Positions 17,883 through 27,129 of a stretch of 64,000 nt of DNA are shown here, piece by piece; the stretch's first letter is position 1; each line of letters begins with the position of its first letter. The position numbers and the translations under genes are program-made. The stretch is from Cytobacillus oceanisediminis (GTDB lineage Bacteria > Bacillota > Bacilli > Bacillales > Cytobacillaceae), in assembly GCF_007830235.1 (NCBI RefSeq), contig NZ_VLKI01000002.1, positions 401,962-465,961 on the forward strand, given 5' to 3'. Under the pieces are notes generated by a model. That model had not been told where the DNA came from. It saw only the letters and a program-made list of their open reading frames with translations, and made no database searches.

Positions 17883-18632
17883 ATGTATAGGCTTACTAAA
17901 GAACAGGAGGATGACCTCAGGCAATTCAGGCTTGTTTCAAATGCTGTAAACTCTTCTTTTTCTATAGAAGCAAAAGAATTGCTGGATCCCGAGGCAGTGG
18001 GGGAGTACCTGCATAAACTTAAACAGCATATTGGTGCAAAGGATGAAAAGGTTGCCGCATCCATTCTGGTTAAAAGATACGCGTTTCTGCCCGTGATTTA
18101 TTTATATAGTATGACAGCCTGGAATTTAAAGCTGGATATCTCGCAAGAGAATCTATCCCTGGAAAGCCAGGAGAAGAATGAGCTGTGGCTGCCAGGTTTC
18201 CGGTTTAAAAACCTTTGGGGTAAAGCTGCCGGAGCGGACAGAAACCAATGGAGAGAAGAGGCTATTCGCTCCCTCTTCAGTATTCACGTGTTTCCAATTT
18301 TGGACAGTGTTGCAAAAGAGTCGAAGATTTCAAAGCTGATTCTTTGGGAAAATATCGCCATTTATCTATTCTGGCTTTACGAAAACGTCTTGCCAAAAGA
18401 ACCCTTATTGGCAAGAGAAGCTTCTGAAGATTTCAAGTTCATCATGGAAGAAGCATCTGGCGATTTATTCGGACGTTATAATGAAAACCCGCTAAAACGG
18501 TATCATAACAAGAAGATCTTTGTTGAAAGCACCGGGAAAGTGATCAGACCTCGAAAAACATGCTGCTTTTCCTACTTGACGAACAGCGGCAAACGGTGCG
18601 GCACATGCCCTCAAGTTTGCAAAAACTTATAA
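17883..18632 (+). CDS. FhuF-like ferric siderophore reductase ([2Fe-2S] protein)
   Basis: A 249-residue protein ending in the FhuF-type cluster motif C-C-x10-C-x2-C (CCFSYLTNSGKRC then GTCPQVC). FhuF-like proteins reduce ferric siderophore in the cytoplasm so that iron is released. Upstream residues have the aerobactin-synthase-like C-terminal/FhuF fold (LPVIYLYSMTAWNLKLD). It starts three bases after the ATPase stop, with its ribosome site (AAGG) inside the end of that gene, so it belongs to the iron operon. Confidence 0.87.
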   Translation: MYRLTKEQEDDLRQFRLVSNAVNSSFSIEAKELLDPEAVGEYLHKLKQHIGAKDEKVAASILVKRYAFLPVIYLYSMTAWNLKLDISQENLSLESQEKNELWLPGFRFKNLWGKAAGADRNQWREEAIRSLFSIHVFPILDSVAKESKISKLILWENIAIYLFWLYENVLPKEPLLAREASEDFKFIMEEASGDLFGRYNENPLKRYHNKKIFVESTGKVIRPRKTCCFSYLTNSGKRCGTCPQVCKNL

Positions 18633-18647
18633 AAAGGAGGAAAAGTG

Positions 18648-18899
18648 ATGAATGATAAATTAAAAGAGCAGCTGGACGGACTGCTTGAAAAATATACTGA
18701 ACTCCTAATTGGCGAGAGCGATCCTGAACGAAAAGAAAAGGTTGAAGCGTGGGCACTGTACTCCTTTATCGCCAAATCTATGCCTCCTTTAGCCAAACAC
18801 TGGAACGATACATATCCCGATGCAAAAGAGGAAATGAAGGCTCTAATTGCTGAAATCAAGACAATGAACGAAGAATTTAGAAGCAAAAAATCAAATTAA
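18648..18899 (+). CDS. yusU: YusU family small protein (DUF2573)
   Basis: An 83-residue acidic helical protein (LKEQLDGLLEKYTELLIGES, then KVEAWALYSFIAKSMPPLAKHW). It resembles YusU, whose gene neighbours yusV in B. subtilis; synteny supports the name. The start is ATG 18648, behind AAAGGAGG. It is the last gene of the iron operon. Function unknown. Confidence 0.75.
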   Translation: MNDKLKEQLDGLLEKYTELLIGESDPERKEKVEAWALYSFIAKSMPPLAKHWNDTYPDAKEEMKALIAEIKTMNEEFRSKKSN

Positions 18900-19032
18900 G
18901 GGGATTTAACCCTTTCCAATCTGTATAAGGCTGAAATTAAGGGTCCATGTGTTTTATTTGCAGATGTACTTTTATAATTGAAAATTCCCGTTATATTTGC
19001 AAGTCCCTTAAATTTTATTTACAACTCCTTAA

Positions 19033-19066
19033 AAAAACCGCTGCAGGCACGATGCAGCGGTTTTCG
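19033..19066. terminator. Bidirectional terminator
   Basis: AAAACCGCTGCA (19034-19045) and TGCAGCGGTTTT (19053-19064) pair perfectly. It sits between the rightward iron operon and the leftward coat genes and serves the latter best, with a T tract on the minus strand. Confidence 0.88.
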
Positions 19067-19069
19067 TCT

Positions 19070-19423
19070 TTATTGCATTTGGCCATTTCCATACGGAAAC
19101 TGATTGGAATAACCCTGGAATTGCTGATAAGATTGCTGAAGCTTCTGCTGGTCAGCAGCTTCAATTTTATACCAGCCTTTTTTGAACATAAGGTTATAAA
19201 GCTCTCTCTGCTGGTTTTGTGTTTCGTTAAAAACAGTCAGCATATCCTGGTAAAGGCTCTGGTGGCTCGCTTCATTTAAAGCAACAGAATAAGCATTGGT
19301 CATATATTTTTCAGTTGATAGTAAGTCATTTGTAAAATCACGGTCGTTCATTTGCGGAGTTTTATTTACCTGAGTTTCAGGATTTTGAATAGTATTTTGG
19401 TTTTGGTTCTGATTTTGATTCAT
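19070..19423 (-). CDS. CotF-like spore coat protein
   Basis: A 117-residue protein with a Gln/Asn repeat N-terminus (NQNQNQNQN), then the CotF-type four-helix segment: MNDRDFTNDLLSTEKYMTNA and a helix ending LYNLMFKKGWYKIEAADQ. The tail is again Gln-rich. CotF-like proteins sit in the spore coat. It is 15 bases after a second coat gene, forming a two-gene unit with a GAGGGGG site. Probably expressed in the mother cell; in B. subtilis the yusN coat-like gene is in the same neighbourhood. Confidence 0.85.
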   Translation of the reverse strand: MNQNQNQNQNTIQNPETQVNKTPQMNDRDFTNDLLSTEKYMTNAYSVALNEASHQSLYQDMLTVFNETQNQQRELYNLMFKKGWYKIEAADQQKLQQSYQQFQGYSNQFPYGNGQMQ

Positions 19424-19438
19424 TAATTTTTCCCCCTC

Positions 19439-19711
19439 TTATTGCATTCCCATAAAGTTTTGCTGATTTTGCTGGTTTAAATGGGTAAGCAGCTGCTCAT
19501 AATGACGCTGATGCATTTGCCCGCACTGTTCGAATTGAGTCTTCAGCTCTTGATCCTGGCATTGCTGTGCGTAAAAATGCGCCTTTTTAAGTGCGAGGAG
19601 ATTCCAGGAAAGCATATCCGTTAAATACAGGGAATCCTTAGTGGAAACAACCGCAGGAGGCTGCTGCATAATGCCCTGCTGATTTTGTATATTCATATTT
19701 TGCTGTTGCAT
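19439..19711 (-). CDS. Small CotF-type spore coat protein
   Basis: A 90-residue protein, rich in Gln and Met, with a helical core (SLYLTDMLSWNLLALKKAHF and a QFEQCGQMHQRHYEQLL helix). The layout matches short YraG/YusN-type coat proteins that accompany CotF-like proteins. It is the first gene of the two-gene coat unit. Confidence 0.8.
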   Translation of the reverse strand: MQQQNMNIQNQQGIMQQPPAVVSTKDSLYLTDMLSWNLLALKKAHFYAQQCQDQELKTQFEQCGQMHQRHYEQLLTHLNQQNQQNFMGMQ

Positions 19712-19875
19712 AAGTAACCCTCCATTTTAATTGATTGCAGGCCGCACATAAATAAAAAGCGGCATGGGGAATAAAAGCATTTCTATTCGAACATATCTTT
19801 CCTCTAAAGATCGTATGCTATTCCATTGGAAGAGCATTTGCTAATTTACCCTATAACCATAATGGAAAAGGAGTA

Positions 19876-19902
19876 AAAAAGGCTGACAGCAGCCAGCCTT
19901 TA
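19876..19902 (-). terminator. Terminator of yuzL
   Basis: AAAGGCTG and CAGCCTTT pair around an 8-base loop, with a run of T on the minus strand, about 70 bases past the yuzL stop. Confidence 0.8.
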
Positions 19903-19970
19903 AATAAATGAATTTAAACAGGTTCCCAGCTTGGAGAGCCGGTAAGCAGTTGCTTTGGGCTAGCCCGGAA

Positions 19971-20102
19971 TTATCGCTTATATTGATTATTCTGGCTGTT
20001 CACTTTTTTGGGACCTTGTCTCTCGACTGTGGGGCCTGCATCACCCTGTACACTCGCCGCGCTTACTCCAGCTCTGGATGGATCCTTTTTCATTTTTCCC
20101 AT
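19971..20102 (-). CDS. yuzL: YuzL family small basic protein
   Basis: A 43-residue protein, MGKMKKDPSRAGVSAASVQG followed by DAGPTVERQGPKK and ending NNQYKR. The start follows an ideal ACGGAGGTG site. It matches my memory of the YuzL family, and yuzL lies beside fadN in B. subtilis exactly as here. Small, basic and polar, it may be spore-associated like minor SASPs, but its role is unknown. Confidence 0.8.
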   Translation of the reverse strand: MGKMKKDPSRAGVSAASVQGDAGPTVERQGPKKVNSQNNQYKR

Positions 20103-20364
20103 CGTTCTTCACCTCCGTAAAAAGCAATCCTTCACTTCCAATCAGCAGATTAGCGGAGCGCTGATGGAAGGTTCCCTTTTAGAATGTCCAAAACGACCCT
20201 TATCCTTGCGCCTAATTGAACTAAGCAGTTATCTTGTCTAATTAAAAAATTTCAAAACATTTTCAAATTTCCGCTTAAAATCATTGCGTAAATTTTGCAA
20301 ATATTTTATAGTTATAACTAACAGGACTCATTCAGATCAGATGCATATTTTTTTGACAATAAAA

Positions 20365-20382
20365 TGAATGAGTGTTCATTCA
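20365..20382. promoter_or_regulatory. FadR operator upstream of the fadNAE genes
   Basis: TGAATGAGTGTTCATTCA is an 18-base palindrome very close to the B. subtilis FadR consensus TGAATGAMTANTCATTCA. It lies 26 bases before the fadN start. FadR represses beta-oxidation genes and is released by long-chain acyl-CoA. A TTGACA is at 20353-20358, without a clear -10. Confidence 0.9.
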
Positions 20383-20407
20383 AAAAAACTAAAAGGGGGA
20401 AATAAAG

Positions 20408-22792
20408 TTGATCCAACAAATTAAAAAAGCGGCAGTTTTGGGCTCCGGAGTGATGGGGTCAGGAATCGCGGCGCACCTGGCTAATATCGGAATACCAACA
20501 TTATTGCTGGATATCGTACCTCGTGAATTAACAGATGCTGAAAAAGCAAAAGGGCTTACCCTTGAAGATAAAGCGGTGCGCAACCGCATCAGTGAAAGCA
20601 ACCGCCAAAAATTATTGAAGCAAAAACCTGCTCCGCTTACTTCCAAAAAGAATCTTGCCTTGATTGAAGCAGGGAACTTTGATGATGATATGGAACGCCT
20701 TAAAGATGTCGATTGGGTAATCGAAGTTGTTGTAGAGAATCTGAATATTAAAAAACAGGTTTTCGAGAAAGTGGACCAGTACCGCAAGCCTGGAAGCATT
20801 ATCAGCTCGAATACTTCAGGAATCTCTGTTGAAGCAATGTCGGAAGGTCGCTCGGATGATTTCCAGAAGCATTTCCTAGGTACACACTTCTTTAACCCGC
20901 CACGCTACTTAAAGCTTTTGGAGGTAATCCCTACTAAAAACACTGACCCTAAAGTGCTGTCATTTATGAAGCAATTTGGTGAGGATATACTGGGCAAAGG
21001 TGTTGTAGAAGCAAAGGATACGCCAAACTTTATCGCAAACCGGATTGGTACTTATGGACTTTTGGTAACTGTACAGGAAATGCTGAAAGGCGGCTATAGC
21101 GTCGGTGAAGTTGATTCTATTACAGGTCCGTTAATTGGAAGGCCGAAAAGTGCAACATTCAGAACGCTTGATGTGGTAGGCCTTGATACATTTATACACG
21201 TTGCGGGCAACGTTTATGAGCAAGTGGAAGGAAAAGAGAAGGAAGTATTTGAAGTGCCAGGCTTCATGAAAGCCATGCAGGAAAAAGGCTGGCTGGGAAG
21301 CAAGTCTGGACAGGGATTCTTCTTGAAAAAGGGAAAAGAAATTCTTGAGCTTGATCCGGAAAGCCTGGAATACGGACCTCGCAAGAAGCTTAAAACAGCT
21401 TCAGTAGAAATGAGCAAGCAGGGAAAAGGTACTGCAGGAAAAATGAAAGCGCTTGTATATGCGGATGACCGCGCCGGCCAGCTTTTATGGAATATACTTA
21501 GTCCCGCACTTCTTTATTCAGCTCAATTGCTGGGCGAAATTGCAGACGATGTAATAGCAATTGACCGTGCGATGAAGTGGGGATTCGGCTGGGAACTTGG
21601 CCCGTTTGAAACATGGGATGCAATTGGGGTAGAAAAATCAATGAAAAAGATGGAAGAAGCCGGCGAAGAAGTGCCTGCATGGGTAAAAGACATGCTCGCA
21701 AAAGGCTTCACTGCTTTCTATAAAGAAGAAGAGGGCCAGCAGTATTTCTATCACAATGGCGAATATAAATTAATTGAAGAAAATCCAAAAGTGATCAACC
21801 TAAAGCAGCTTAAAAAGCAAAAGGGAGTTATTAAAAAGAATACTGGCGCAAGCCTTATCGACCTTGGCGATGGCGTTGCCCTTCTGGAATTCCATTCACA
21901 AAGCAATGCCATCGGGCTTGATATTATCCAAATGATTAATTTTGCGGTTGATGAAGTGGAGAAAAATTATAAAGGCCTTGTCATCGGGAACCAGGGCAAG
22001 AACTTCTGTGTCGGTGCAAACCTGGGAATGATCCTGATGGAAGCGCAGGATGACAATATTTACGAGCTTGATATGGTAGTCCGACATTTCCAAAATGCCA
22101 TGATGAAAATCAAATACAGCTCCAAGCCGGTTGTTGCTGCTCCATTCGGAATGACGCTAGGCGGAGGGGCAGAGGTTTGCCTGCCTGCAGCACATATCCA
22201 GGCTTCAAGCGAAACGTATATGGGGCTTGTTGAAGTAGGCGTCGGGCTGATTCCAGGCGGAAGCGGCAACAAGGAGCTATATATTAAGTATCTTGAAAGC
22301 ATGCCGAATGGTGTGGAATTCGATCTTCAAAAGGTTGCTAATAAAGTATTTGAATCAATCGCTATGGCAAAGGTTTCTACTTCAGGTGAAGAAGCAAGAG
22401 ATAATAACTTCCTGAATATTGCCGATGGCATCAGCGTGAACGGAGACCACCTCCTCCATGATGCGAAGCAGGCTGTCCTTGTTCTACATGAAAAAGGCTA
22501 CAAGCCGCGTGTACGCAAGAAGGTGCCGGTTGTCGGGGAAACAGGATATGCAACCCTGCTGCTTGGTGCACATGCCATGTTCCAATCAGGCTATATTTCC
22601 GAGCATGATCTAAAAATCGCAAAAAAACTCGCATATGTGATTGCCGGCGGTAAAGTGCCATACGGAACGGAAGTAGATGAACAATATTTGCTGGATCTTG
22701 AACGTGAGGCCTTTTTAAGCCTGGTTGCTGAGTCAAAGTCACAGCAGCGTATGCAGCACATGCTATTAAAAGGTAAGCCTTTACGCAACTAA
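20408..22792 (+). CDS. fadN: FadN: 3-hydroxyacyl-CoA dehydrogenase / enoyl-CoA hydratase
   Basis: A 794-residue multifunctional beta-oxidation enzyme. The N-terminal NAD-binding domain has GSGVMGSGIAAHLANIG, followed by the 3-hydroxyacyl-CoA dehydrogenase core (HFFNPPRYLKLLEVIPT, with the catalytic His). The C-terminal part, from about residue 480, is a crotonase domain with the oxyanion segment KNFCVGANLG and GMTLGGGAEVCL. Order is the FadN type (dehydrogenase first). The start codon is TTG behind GGGGGAAAT. First gene of a fadN-fadA-fadE unit under FadR. Confidence 0.96.
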   Translation: MIQQIKKAAVLGSGVMGSGIAAHLANIGIPTLLLDIVPRELTDAEKAKGLTLEDKAVRNRISESNRQKLLKQKPAPLTSKKNLALIEAGNFDDDMERLKDVDWVIEVVVENLNIKKQVFEKVDQYRKPGSIISSNTSGISVEAMSEGRSDDFQKHFLGTHFFNPPRYLKLLEVIPTKNTDPKVLSFMKQFGEDILGKGVVEAKDTPNFIANRIGTYGLLVTVQEMLKGGYSVGEVDSITGPLIGRPKSATFRTLDVVGLDTFIHVAGNVYEQVEGKEKEVFEVPGFMKAMQEKGWLGSKSGQGFFLKKGKEILELDPESLEYGPRKKLKTASVEMSKQGKGTAGKMKALVYADDRAGQLLWNILSPALLYSAQLLGEIADDVIAIDRAMKWGFGWELGPFETWDAIGVEKSMKKMEEAGEEVPAWVKDMLAKGFTAFYKEEEGQQYFYHNGEYKLIEENPKVINLKQLKKQKGVIKKNTGASLIDLGDGVALLEFHSQSNAIGLDIIQMINFAVDEVEKNYKGLVIGNQGKNFCVGANLGMILMEAQDDNIYELDMVVRHFQNAMMKIKYSSKPVVAAPFGMTLGGGAEVCLPAAHIQASSETYMGLVEVGVGLIPGGSGNKELYIKYLESMPNGVEFDLQKVANKVFESIAMAKVSTSGEEARDNNFLNIADGISVNGDHLLHDAKQAVLVLHEKGYKPRVRKKVPVVGETGYATLLLGAHAMFQSGYISEHDLKIAKKLAYVIAGGKVPYGTEVDEQYLLDLEREAFLSLVAESKSQQRMQHMLLKGKPLRN

Positions 22793-22826
22793 TAGATAAT
22801 AGATTGAGAGAAAGAGAGGGAATAAG

Positions 22827-24002
22827 ATGAGAGAAGCGGTAATTGTTGCAGGGGCCCGGACACCGGTCGGGAAAGCCAAAAAAGGTACGCTTGCGAATGT
22901 AAGGCCGGATGATTTAGGTGCGCTTGTTGTAAAGGAAACATTGAAACGTGCGGGGAATTACGAAGGAAATATCGATGACTTGATCATTGGTTGTGCAATG
23001 CCCGAAGCAGAACAGGGCTTGAATATGGCAAGGAATATCGGAGCGCTTGCAGGACTATCCCACGAGGTTCCGGCAATTACGATCAACCGGTATTGTTCTT
23101 CAGGCTTGCAGTCAATTGCTTATGCGGCTGAAAAAATCATGATCGGCCATGCAGATACGATCATCGCTGGCGGAGCAGAATCGATGAGCCTTGTGCCAAT
23201 GATGGGGCATGTGGTCCGCCCGAACGCCAAATTGGCGGAAACTGCTCCAGAATATTATATGGGCATGGGCCATACAGCAGAAGAAGTTGCCAAGAAATAT
23301 GGCATTTCACGACGAGACCAGGATGCTTTTGCTGTAAAAAGCCACCAAAGGGCAGCAAAAGCCATTCAGGAAGGCCGATTTAAAGATGAAATCGTTCCTG
23401 TCGATGTCATTTTACGATCTGTAGGAAAAGACAATAACCTAACAGAAAAAACAATCCAATTCAGCCAGGATGAAGGTGTGCGTCCTGGTTCAACAGTTGA
23501 AACGCTAGGCAAGCTTCGCCCTGCATTCTCTGTTACCGGTACGGTTACAGCAGGAAACTCTTCACAAACAAGTGATGGGGCTGCAGCGGTAATGGTTATG
23601 GATCGTGAAAAAGCAGAATCATCAGGATTGGAGCCGATGGCTAAATTCAGAAGTTTCGCAGTAGGCGGAGTTCCTCCAGAAATCATGGGGGTCGGACCAG
23701 TTGTAGCAATTCCTAAAGCGCTTAAGCTGGCAGGACTTGAGCTTTCCGATATCGGGTTATTCGAACTGAATGAAGCATTCGCTTCCCAATCCATCCAGAT
23801 TATCAGAGAGCTAGGATTGGACGAAGAAAAAGTAAATGTGAATGGCGGAGCGATTGCTCTTGGACACCCGCTTGGATGTACAGGTGCAAAGCTGACTTTA
23901 TCCCTTATCCATGAAATGAAGCGCCGCAACCAGCAATTTGGTGTCGTTACAATGTGTATCGGCGGCGGAATGGGCGCAGCTGGCGTATTTGAACTTCTAT
24001 AA
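22827..24002 (+). CDS. fadA: FadA: acetyl-CoA C-acyltransferase (3-ketoacyl-CoA thiolase)
   Basis: A 391-residue thiolase that makes the last cleavage of each beta-oxidation round. The acylated nucleophile is the Cys in NRYCSSGLQS (about residue 90), the His is in GGAIALGHPLGCTGAK, and the second Cys is in CIGGGMGAAGVFE. Length is typical. It follows fadN by 34 bases with GAGAGGG before its ATG. A family 1 repeat lies between it and fadE. Confidence 0.96.
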   Translation: MREAVIVAGARTPVGKAKKGTLANVRPDDLGALVVKETLKRAGNYEGNIDDLIIGCAMPEAEQGLNMARNIGALAGLSHEVPAITINRYCSSGLQSIAYAAEKIMIGHADTIIAGGAESMSLVPMMGHVVRPNAKLAETAPEYYMGMGHTAEEVAKKYGISRRDQDAFAVKSHQRAAKAIQEGRFKDEIVPVDVILRSVGKDNNLTEKTIQFSQDEGVRPGSTVETLGKLRPAFSVTGTVTAGNSSQTSDGAAAVMVMDREKAESSGLEPMAKFRSFAVGGVPPEIMGVGPVVAIPKALKLAGLELSDIGLFELNEAFASQSIQIIRELGLDEEKVNVNGGAIALGHPLGCTGAKLTLSLIHEMKRRNQQFGVVTMCIGGGMGAAGVFELL

Positions 24003-24065
24003 TACTTAAAGGCGGTTTTCGTAAAGTTTGCTGCTTTTCAACTGCTAACTAACTTTAACCACCTG

Positions 24066-24192
24066 AGTTGATTGTAGCGGAAGGCACTTGACTCCTGCGG
24101 GCGGAGAGGAAGTGGGAGACCCCACAGGCGAAGCCGAGGAGGCTCTCATTTCTCCCCGCTGTTCGCTGAGTGCCCCGAATAAAGGTCAACTT
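24066..24192. repeat. Dispersed intergenic repeat, family 1, copy within the fad operon
   Basis: Begins GTTGATTGTAGCGGAAGGC, contains GACTCCTGCGGGCGGAG, GGGAGACCCCACAGGCG and GAGGAGGCTC, and ends with GTCAAC. It is a longer copy than the one at 6326 and lacks the 61-bp insert. It lies in the fadA-fadE gap, so the transcript of the operon would contain it as a strong hairpin. Confidence 0.85.
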
Positions 24193-24254
24193 ACAAAATA
24201 ACGGAGAAAAGCCTCTACAGGCTTTCTCCCCCAAATAGAATGGAGGAAATAAAA

Positions 24255-26039
24255 ATGGCAAATCAAACTGATAACCTAATTAAAGGCGGGAGCTTTTTAA
24301 TCGAAGATGTTTCCTATGATCGTATGTTTACACCAGAAGACTACACAGATGAGCAGGTTATGATTGCTAAAACGACAGAAGACTATGTCGTAAATGAAGT
24401 GGTTCCGCAGATCGAACATTTGGAAAACCATGAATTTGACCGTTCAGTTAAGCTGTTAAAGCAAGCTGGTGAGCTTGGCCTTTTAGGAGCGGACGTCCCT
24501 GAAGAATACGGCGGGCTTGCATTGGATAAAGTCAGCTCTGCCCTAATCGCTGAAAAAATGGCGCGTGCCGGCGGGTTCTCTATCTCCCATGGTGCACACG
24601 TAGGGATTGGTTCCCTACCAATCGTACTTTTCGGTAACGAAGATCAAAAGCAAAAATACCTTCCTGCATTGGCGACAGGCGAAAAGCTGGCTGCATACGC
24701 ATTGACTGAACCAAGCTCCGGTTCAGACGCCCTAGGTGCAAAAACAACTGCAAAACTGAATGCAGAAGGCACTCATTATGTTTTAAACGGTGAAAAGCAG
24801 TGGATTACAAATGCAGGCTTTGCAGATGTATTCGTTGTATATGCAAAGATTGATGGAGAGCACTTCTCCGCTTTCATTGTTGAAAGAGAGTTCCCTGGTG
24901 TATCTGTAGGGGCAGAAGAAAAGAAAATGGGTATCAAGAGCTCTTCTACCCGCACATTAATCCTTGAAGACGCACAAGTACCTAAAGAAAACCTGCTGGG
25001 CGAGTTCGGCAAGGGCCACGTGATTGCTTTTAACATTTTAAACATCGGACGTTACAAGTTAGGAGTAGGTGCTGTAGGCGGTGCAAAGCGTGCATTCGAA
25101 CTAGCTGTTCAATATGCAAACCAGCGCCAGCAGTTCAAAACACCTATCGCCCAGTTCAACCTGACGAAAGAAAAATTCGGAACAATGGCTTCCAAAATCT
25201 ATGCAGCTGAAAGTGCTGTGTACCGTACAGTAGGTTTATTCGAAGATCGTATGAGCAAGCTGACTGATGAAGAAGTGAAAGATGGTAAAGAAGTGGCCAA
25301 TTCAATTGCTGAATATGCCATTGAGTGCTCCATGAACAAATTCTTCAACACGGAAGTTCTTGACTATGTGGTAGATGAAGGCGTTCAAATCCATGGTGGG
25401 TACGGATTCATGGCAGAGTATGAAATCGAAAGAGCATACCGCGATTCCCGCATTAACCGTATTTTTGAGGGTACAAACGAAATCAACCGTCTATTGGTGC
25501 CAGGCACATACCTTCGCAAAGCTTTAAAAGGTGAGCTTCCATTATTCCAAAAAGCTCAAGCACTGCAGGAAGAGCTCATGATGATGATGCCTGAAGAGCC
25601 TGGCGATGAGCCATTGGCACAGGAAAAATATTTAGTGAAAAACGCGAAGAAGATTGGCTTGCTTGCTGCAGGCTTAGCTGCTCAGAAATACGGCAAGGCT
25701 CTTGATAAAGAACAAGAAGTTCTTGTAAACATTGCTGATATTATTTCAAATGCATATGCAATGGAATCAGTTGTTCTTCGTACAGAAAAGGCCATTGAAA
25801 AATCGGGCATTGAAAAGAGCAAGCAAAAGCTTCTTTACACACAAATTTTCTGTCAGGAAGCGTTCAACAAAATCGAACAGGATGCTAAAGAAACGCTAGT
25901 TGCGGTTGAAAATGGCGATGCTCTTCGCATGATGATATCCGCGCTCCGCAAATTTACGCGCCACACGCCAATCAATGTTATTGCTAAAAAGCGTGAAGCT
26001 GCCGAGAAGCTAACTGACGCTGAACGTTTCGTCGTTTGA
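24255..26039 (+). CDS. fadE: FadE: acyl-CoA dehydrogenase
   Basis: A 594-residue FAD enzyme that makes the first oxidation of fatty acyl-CoA. The FAD/substrate segment AYALTEPSSGSDALG is present, and the C-terminal signature is YRDSRINRIFEGTNEINRLL with the catalytic Glu. The extra C-terminal domain of about 170 residues is usual for the long FadE of bacilli. ATG 24255 is preferred to the in-frame ATG at 24240, because that one overlaps the GGAGGA site. Electrons would pass to ETF encoded elsewhere. Confidence 0.95.
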   Translation: MANQTDNLIKGGSFLIEDVSYDRMFTPEDYTDEQVMIAKTTEDYVVNEVVPQIEHLENHEFDRSVKLLKQAGELGLLGADVPEEYGGLALDKVSSALIAEKMARAGGFSISHGAHVGIGSLPIVLFGNEDQKQKYLPALATGEKLAAYALTEPSSGSDALGAKTTAKLNAEGTHYVLNGEKQWITNAGFADVFVVYAKIDGEHFSAFIVEREFPGVSVGAEEKKMGIKSSSTRTLILEDAQVPKENLLGEFGKGHVIAFNILNIGRYKLGVGAVGGAKRAFELAVQYANQRQQFKTPIAQFNLTKEKFGTMASKIYAAESAVYRTVGLFEDRMSKLTDEEVKDGKEVANSIAEYAIECSMNKFFNTEVLDYVVDEGVQIHGGYGFMAEYEIERAYRDSRINRIFEGTNEINRLLVPGTYLRKALKGELPLFQKAQALQEELMMMMPEEPGDEPLAQEKYLVKNAKKIGLLAAGLAAQKYGKALDKEQEVLVNIADIISNAYAMESVVLRTEKAIEKSGIEKSKQKLLYTQIFCQEAFNKIEQDAKETLVAVENGDALRMMISALRKFTRHTPINVIAKKREAAEKLTDAERFVV

Positions 26040-26047
26040 TTATAAAT

Positions 26048-26080
26048 TGGCCCCCTTCCCTGTGAAGGGGGCTTTAATTT
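26048..26080 (+). terminator. Terminator after fadE
   Basis: GCCCCCTTC and GAAGGGGGC pair around CCTGT and are followed by TTTAATTTTTTT. Confidence 0.9.
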
Positions 26081-26101
26081 TTTTGCTTTGTTAAAGCTAT
26101 T

Positions 26102-26286
26102 TTTGATTTGGCACTGTGTAGGCGTGAGATTCCTCGAAAATGCATTTGGCATTTCCGTGCGGAGTTTAATAAAGAGTGCTCTTTCAAAGTCTTACAGAAA
26201 AAGCATACCAAGGGAGACCCCGCAGGCGTAGAACGCTGAGGAGCGGAAGCCAGCTGTTCACTGAGTGCCTGCAGCGAAAATCAACA
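26102..26286. repeat. Dispersed intergenic repeat, family 1, with the ~61-bp insert
   Basis: A degraded copy. Its left part runs to GAGATTCCT, where the insert begins CGAAAATGCATTTGGCATTT (26135 on) and ends near TTCAAAGTCTTA (about 26194). The right part has GGGAGACCCCGCAGGCG and ends GCCTGCAGCGAAAATCAAC. The same insert occurs at 35866 and 41759. Confidence 0.7.
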
Positions 26287-26460
26287 TCCAAGGGTAACAG
26301 AGCCAATCTTTTTAAGAAATTTAATCTGCCGGCAGGAATCTGAAGAAAAATGTCGAATATTATCTTGGTGTTCATTGTTATGAATTGTTATCCATTTATG
26401 GTAGTATTCAATTAAAAGGCAGCAATTTTTAGAAGACAAGTCTACCTTTCTGAAGCCAGA

Positions 26461-26647
26461 TAGTGTCTAGCTCCACAGGGAATGCTTCGGCAGCATAAAC
26501 CTCGCACGACTAAAAGCGTTAGCTTTTAGGAGGAGGCGCCATCGGCTCGAGGTCATAAGCCAATCCCTCAAGAAGGTAAAAATCATCCTTCATGCCGGCT
26601 GTCTTATGCTTGTCGCCGATAGGCAGGCGCCTTGCGCTTTTCTAGTA
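26461..26647. repeat. Dispersed GC-rich intergenic repeat, family 2, copy 2
   Basis: Begins TGTCTAGCTCCACAGGGAA, contains GGAGGAGGCGCCATCGGCTC and TCGAGGTCATAAGCC, and ends TTGTCGCCGATAGGCAGGCG then CCTTGCGCTTTTCTA. The outer GGCGCC/GGCGCC parts and the CGGC/GCCG parts are self-complementary. It ends about 35 bases before yusI and so lies in its upstream region. Confidence 0.82.
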
Positions 26648-26680
26648 AGCCTGGATATGCTAACATGGGGTGGTGAAAAA

Positions 26681-27040
26681 ATGGCGTTGACTTTTTACTG
26701 GTATCCCAAATGCGGGACATGCCGGAAAGCCAGGAAATGGCTCGATGAACATAACTTGTCTTATGAAGAAGTACATATCGTGGAGAATCCGCCTTCGCGA
26801 AGCGAACTCGAAACGCTTTATAAGAACAGCGGATTAGACATAAAAAAATTCTTTAATACGAGCGGCCAGAAATATAGGGAGCTTGGCTTAAAGGACAAGG
26901 TGAAAACCTCATCAGAAGAAGAGTTGTTTGATATTTTGGCAACAGACGGCATGCTGATTAAGCGTCCGGTTCTGACAGACGGCCAAAAGGTAACAGTCGG
27001 CTTCAAAGAAGAGGATTATGAAAAGGCATGGCTATCTTAA
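26681..27040 (+). CDS. yusI: YusI, ArsC/Spx-family protein
   Basis: A 119-residue protein of the arsenate-reductase/Spx thioredoxin-like family. The redox motif is CGTCRKARKWL (C-x-x-C near the N-terminus), followed by the family helix NPPSRSELETLY and the C-terminal IKRPVLTDGQKVTVGF. In B. subtilis yusI also lies between fadE and gcvH, so the name rests on synteny and family. ATG 26681 is taken, with GGGGTGGTG before it; the frame upstream is repeat DNA. Function unknown. Confidence 0.88.
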   Translation: MALTFYWYPKCGTCRKARKWLDEHNLSYEEVHIVENPPSRSELETLYKNSGLDIKKFFNTSGQKYRELGLKDKVKTSSEEELFDILATDGMLIKRPVLTDGQKVTVGFKEEDYEKAWLS

Positions 27041-27129
27041 GGGCTGTATTATGCTCCTTTAGGCCATCATGAATGAAGCGATCGATTTTACGATCATAAA
27101 TTGAAATATAAAAAGTGGAGGGATACATT

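Noticed and set aside
23366-23929. 187-codon minus-strand frame
   Set aside because: Antisense shadow of fadA, with Ser/Pro-rich composition and no ribosome site.
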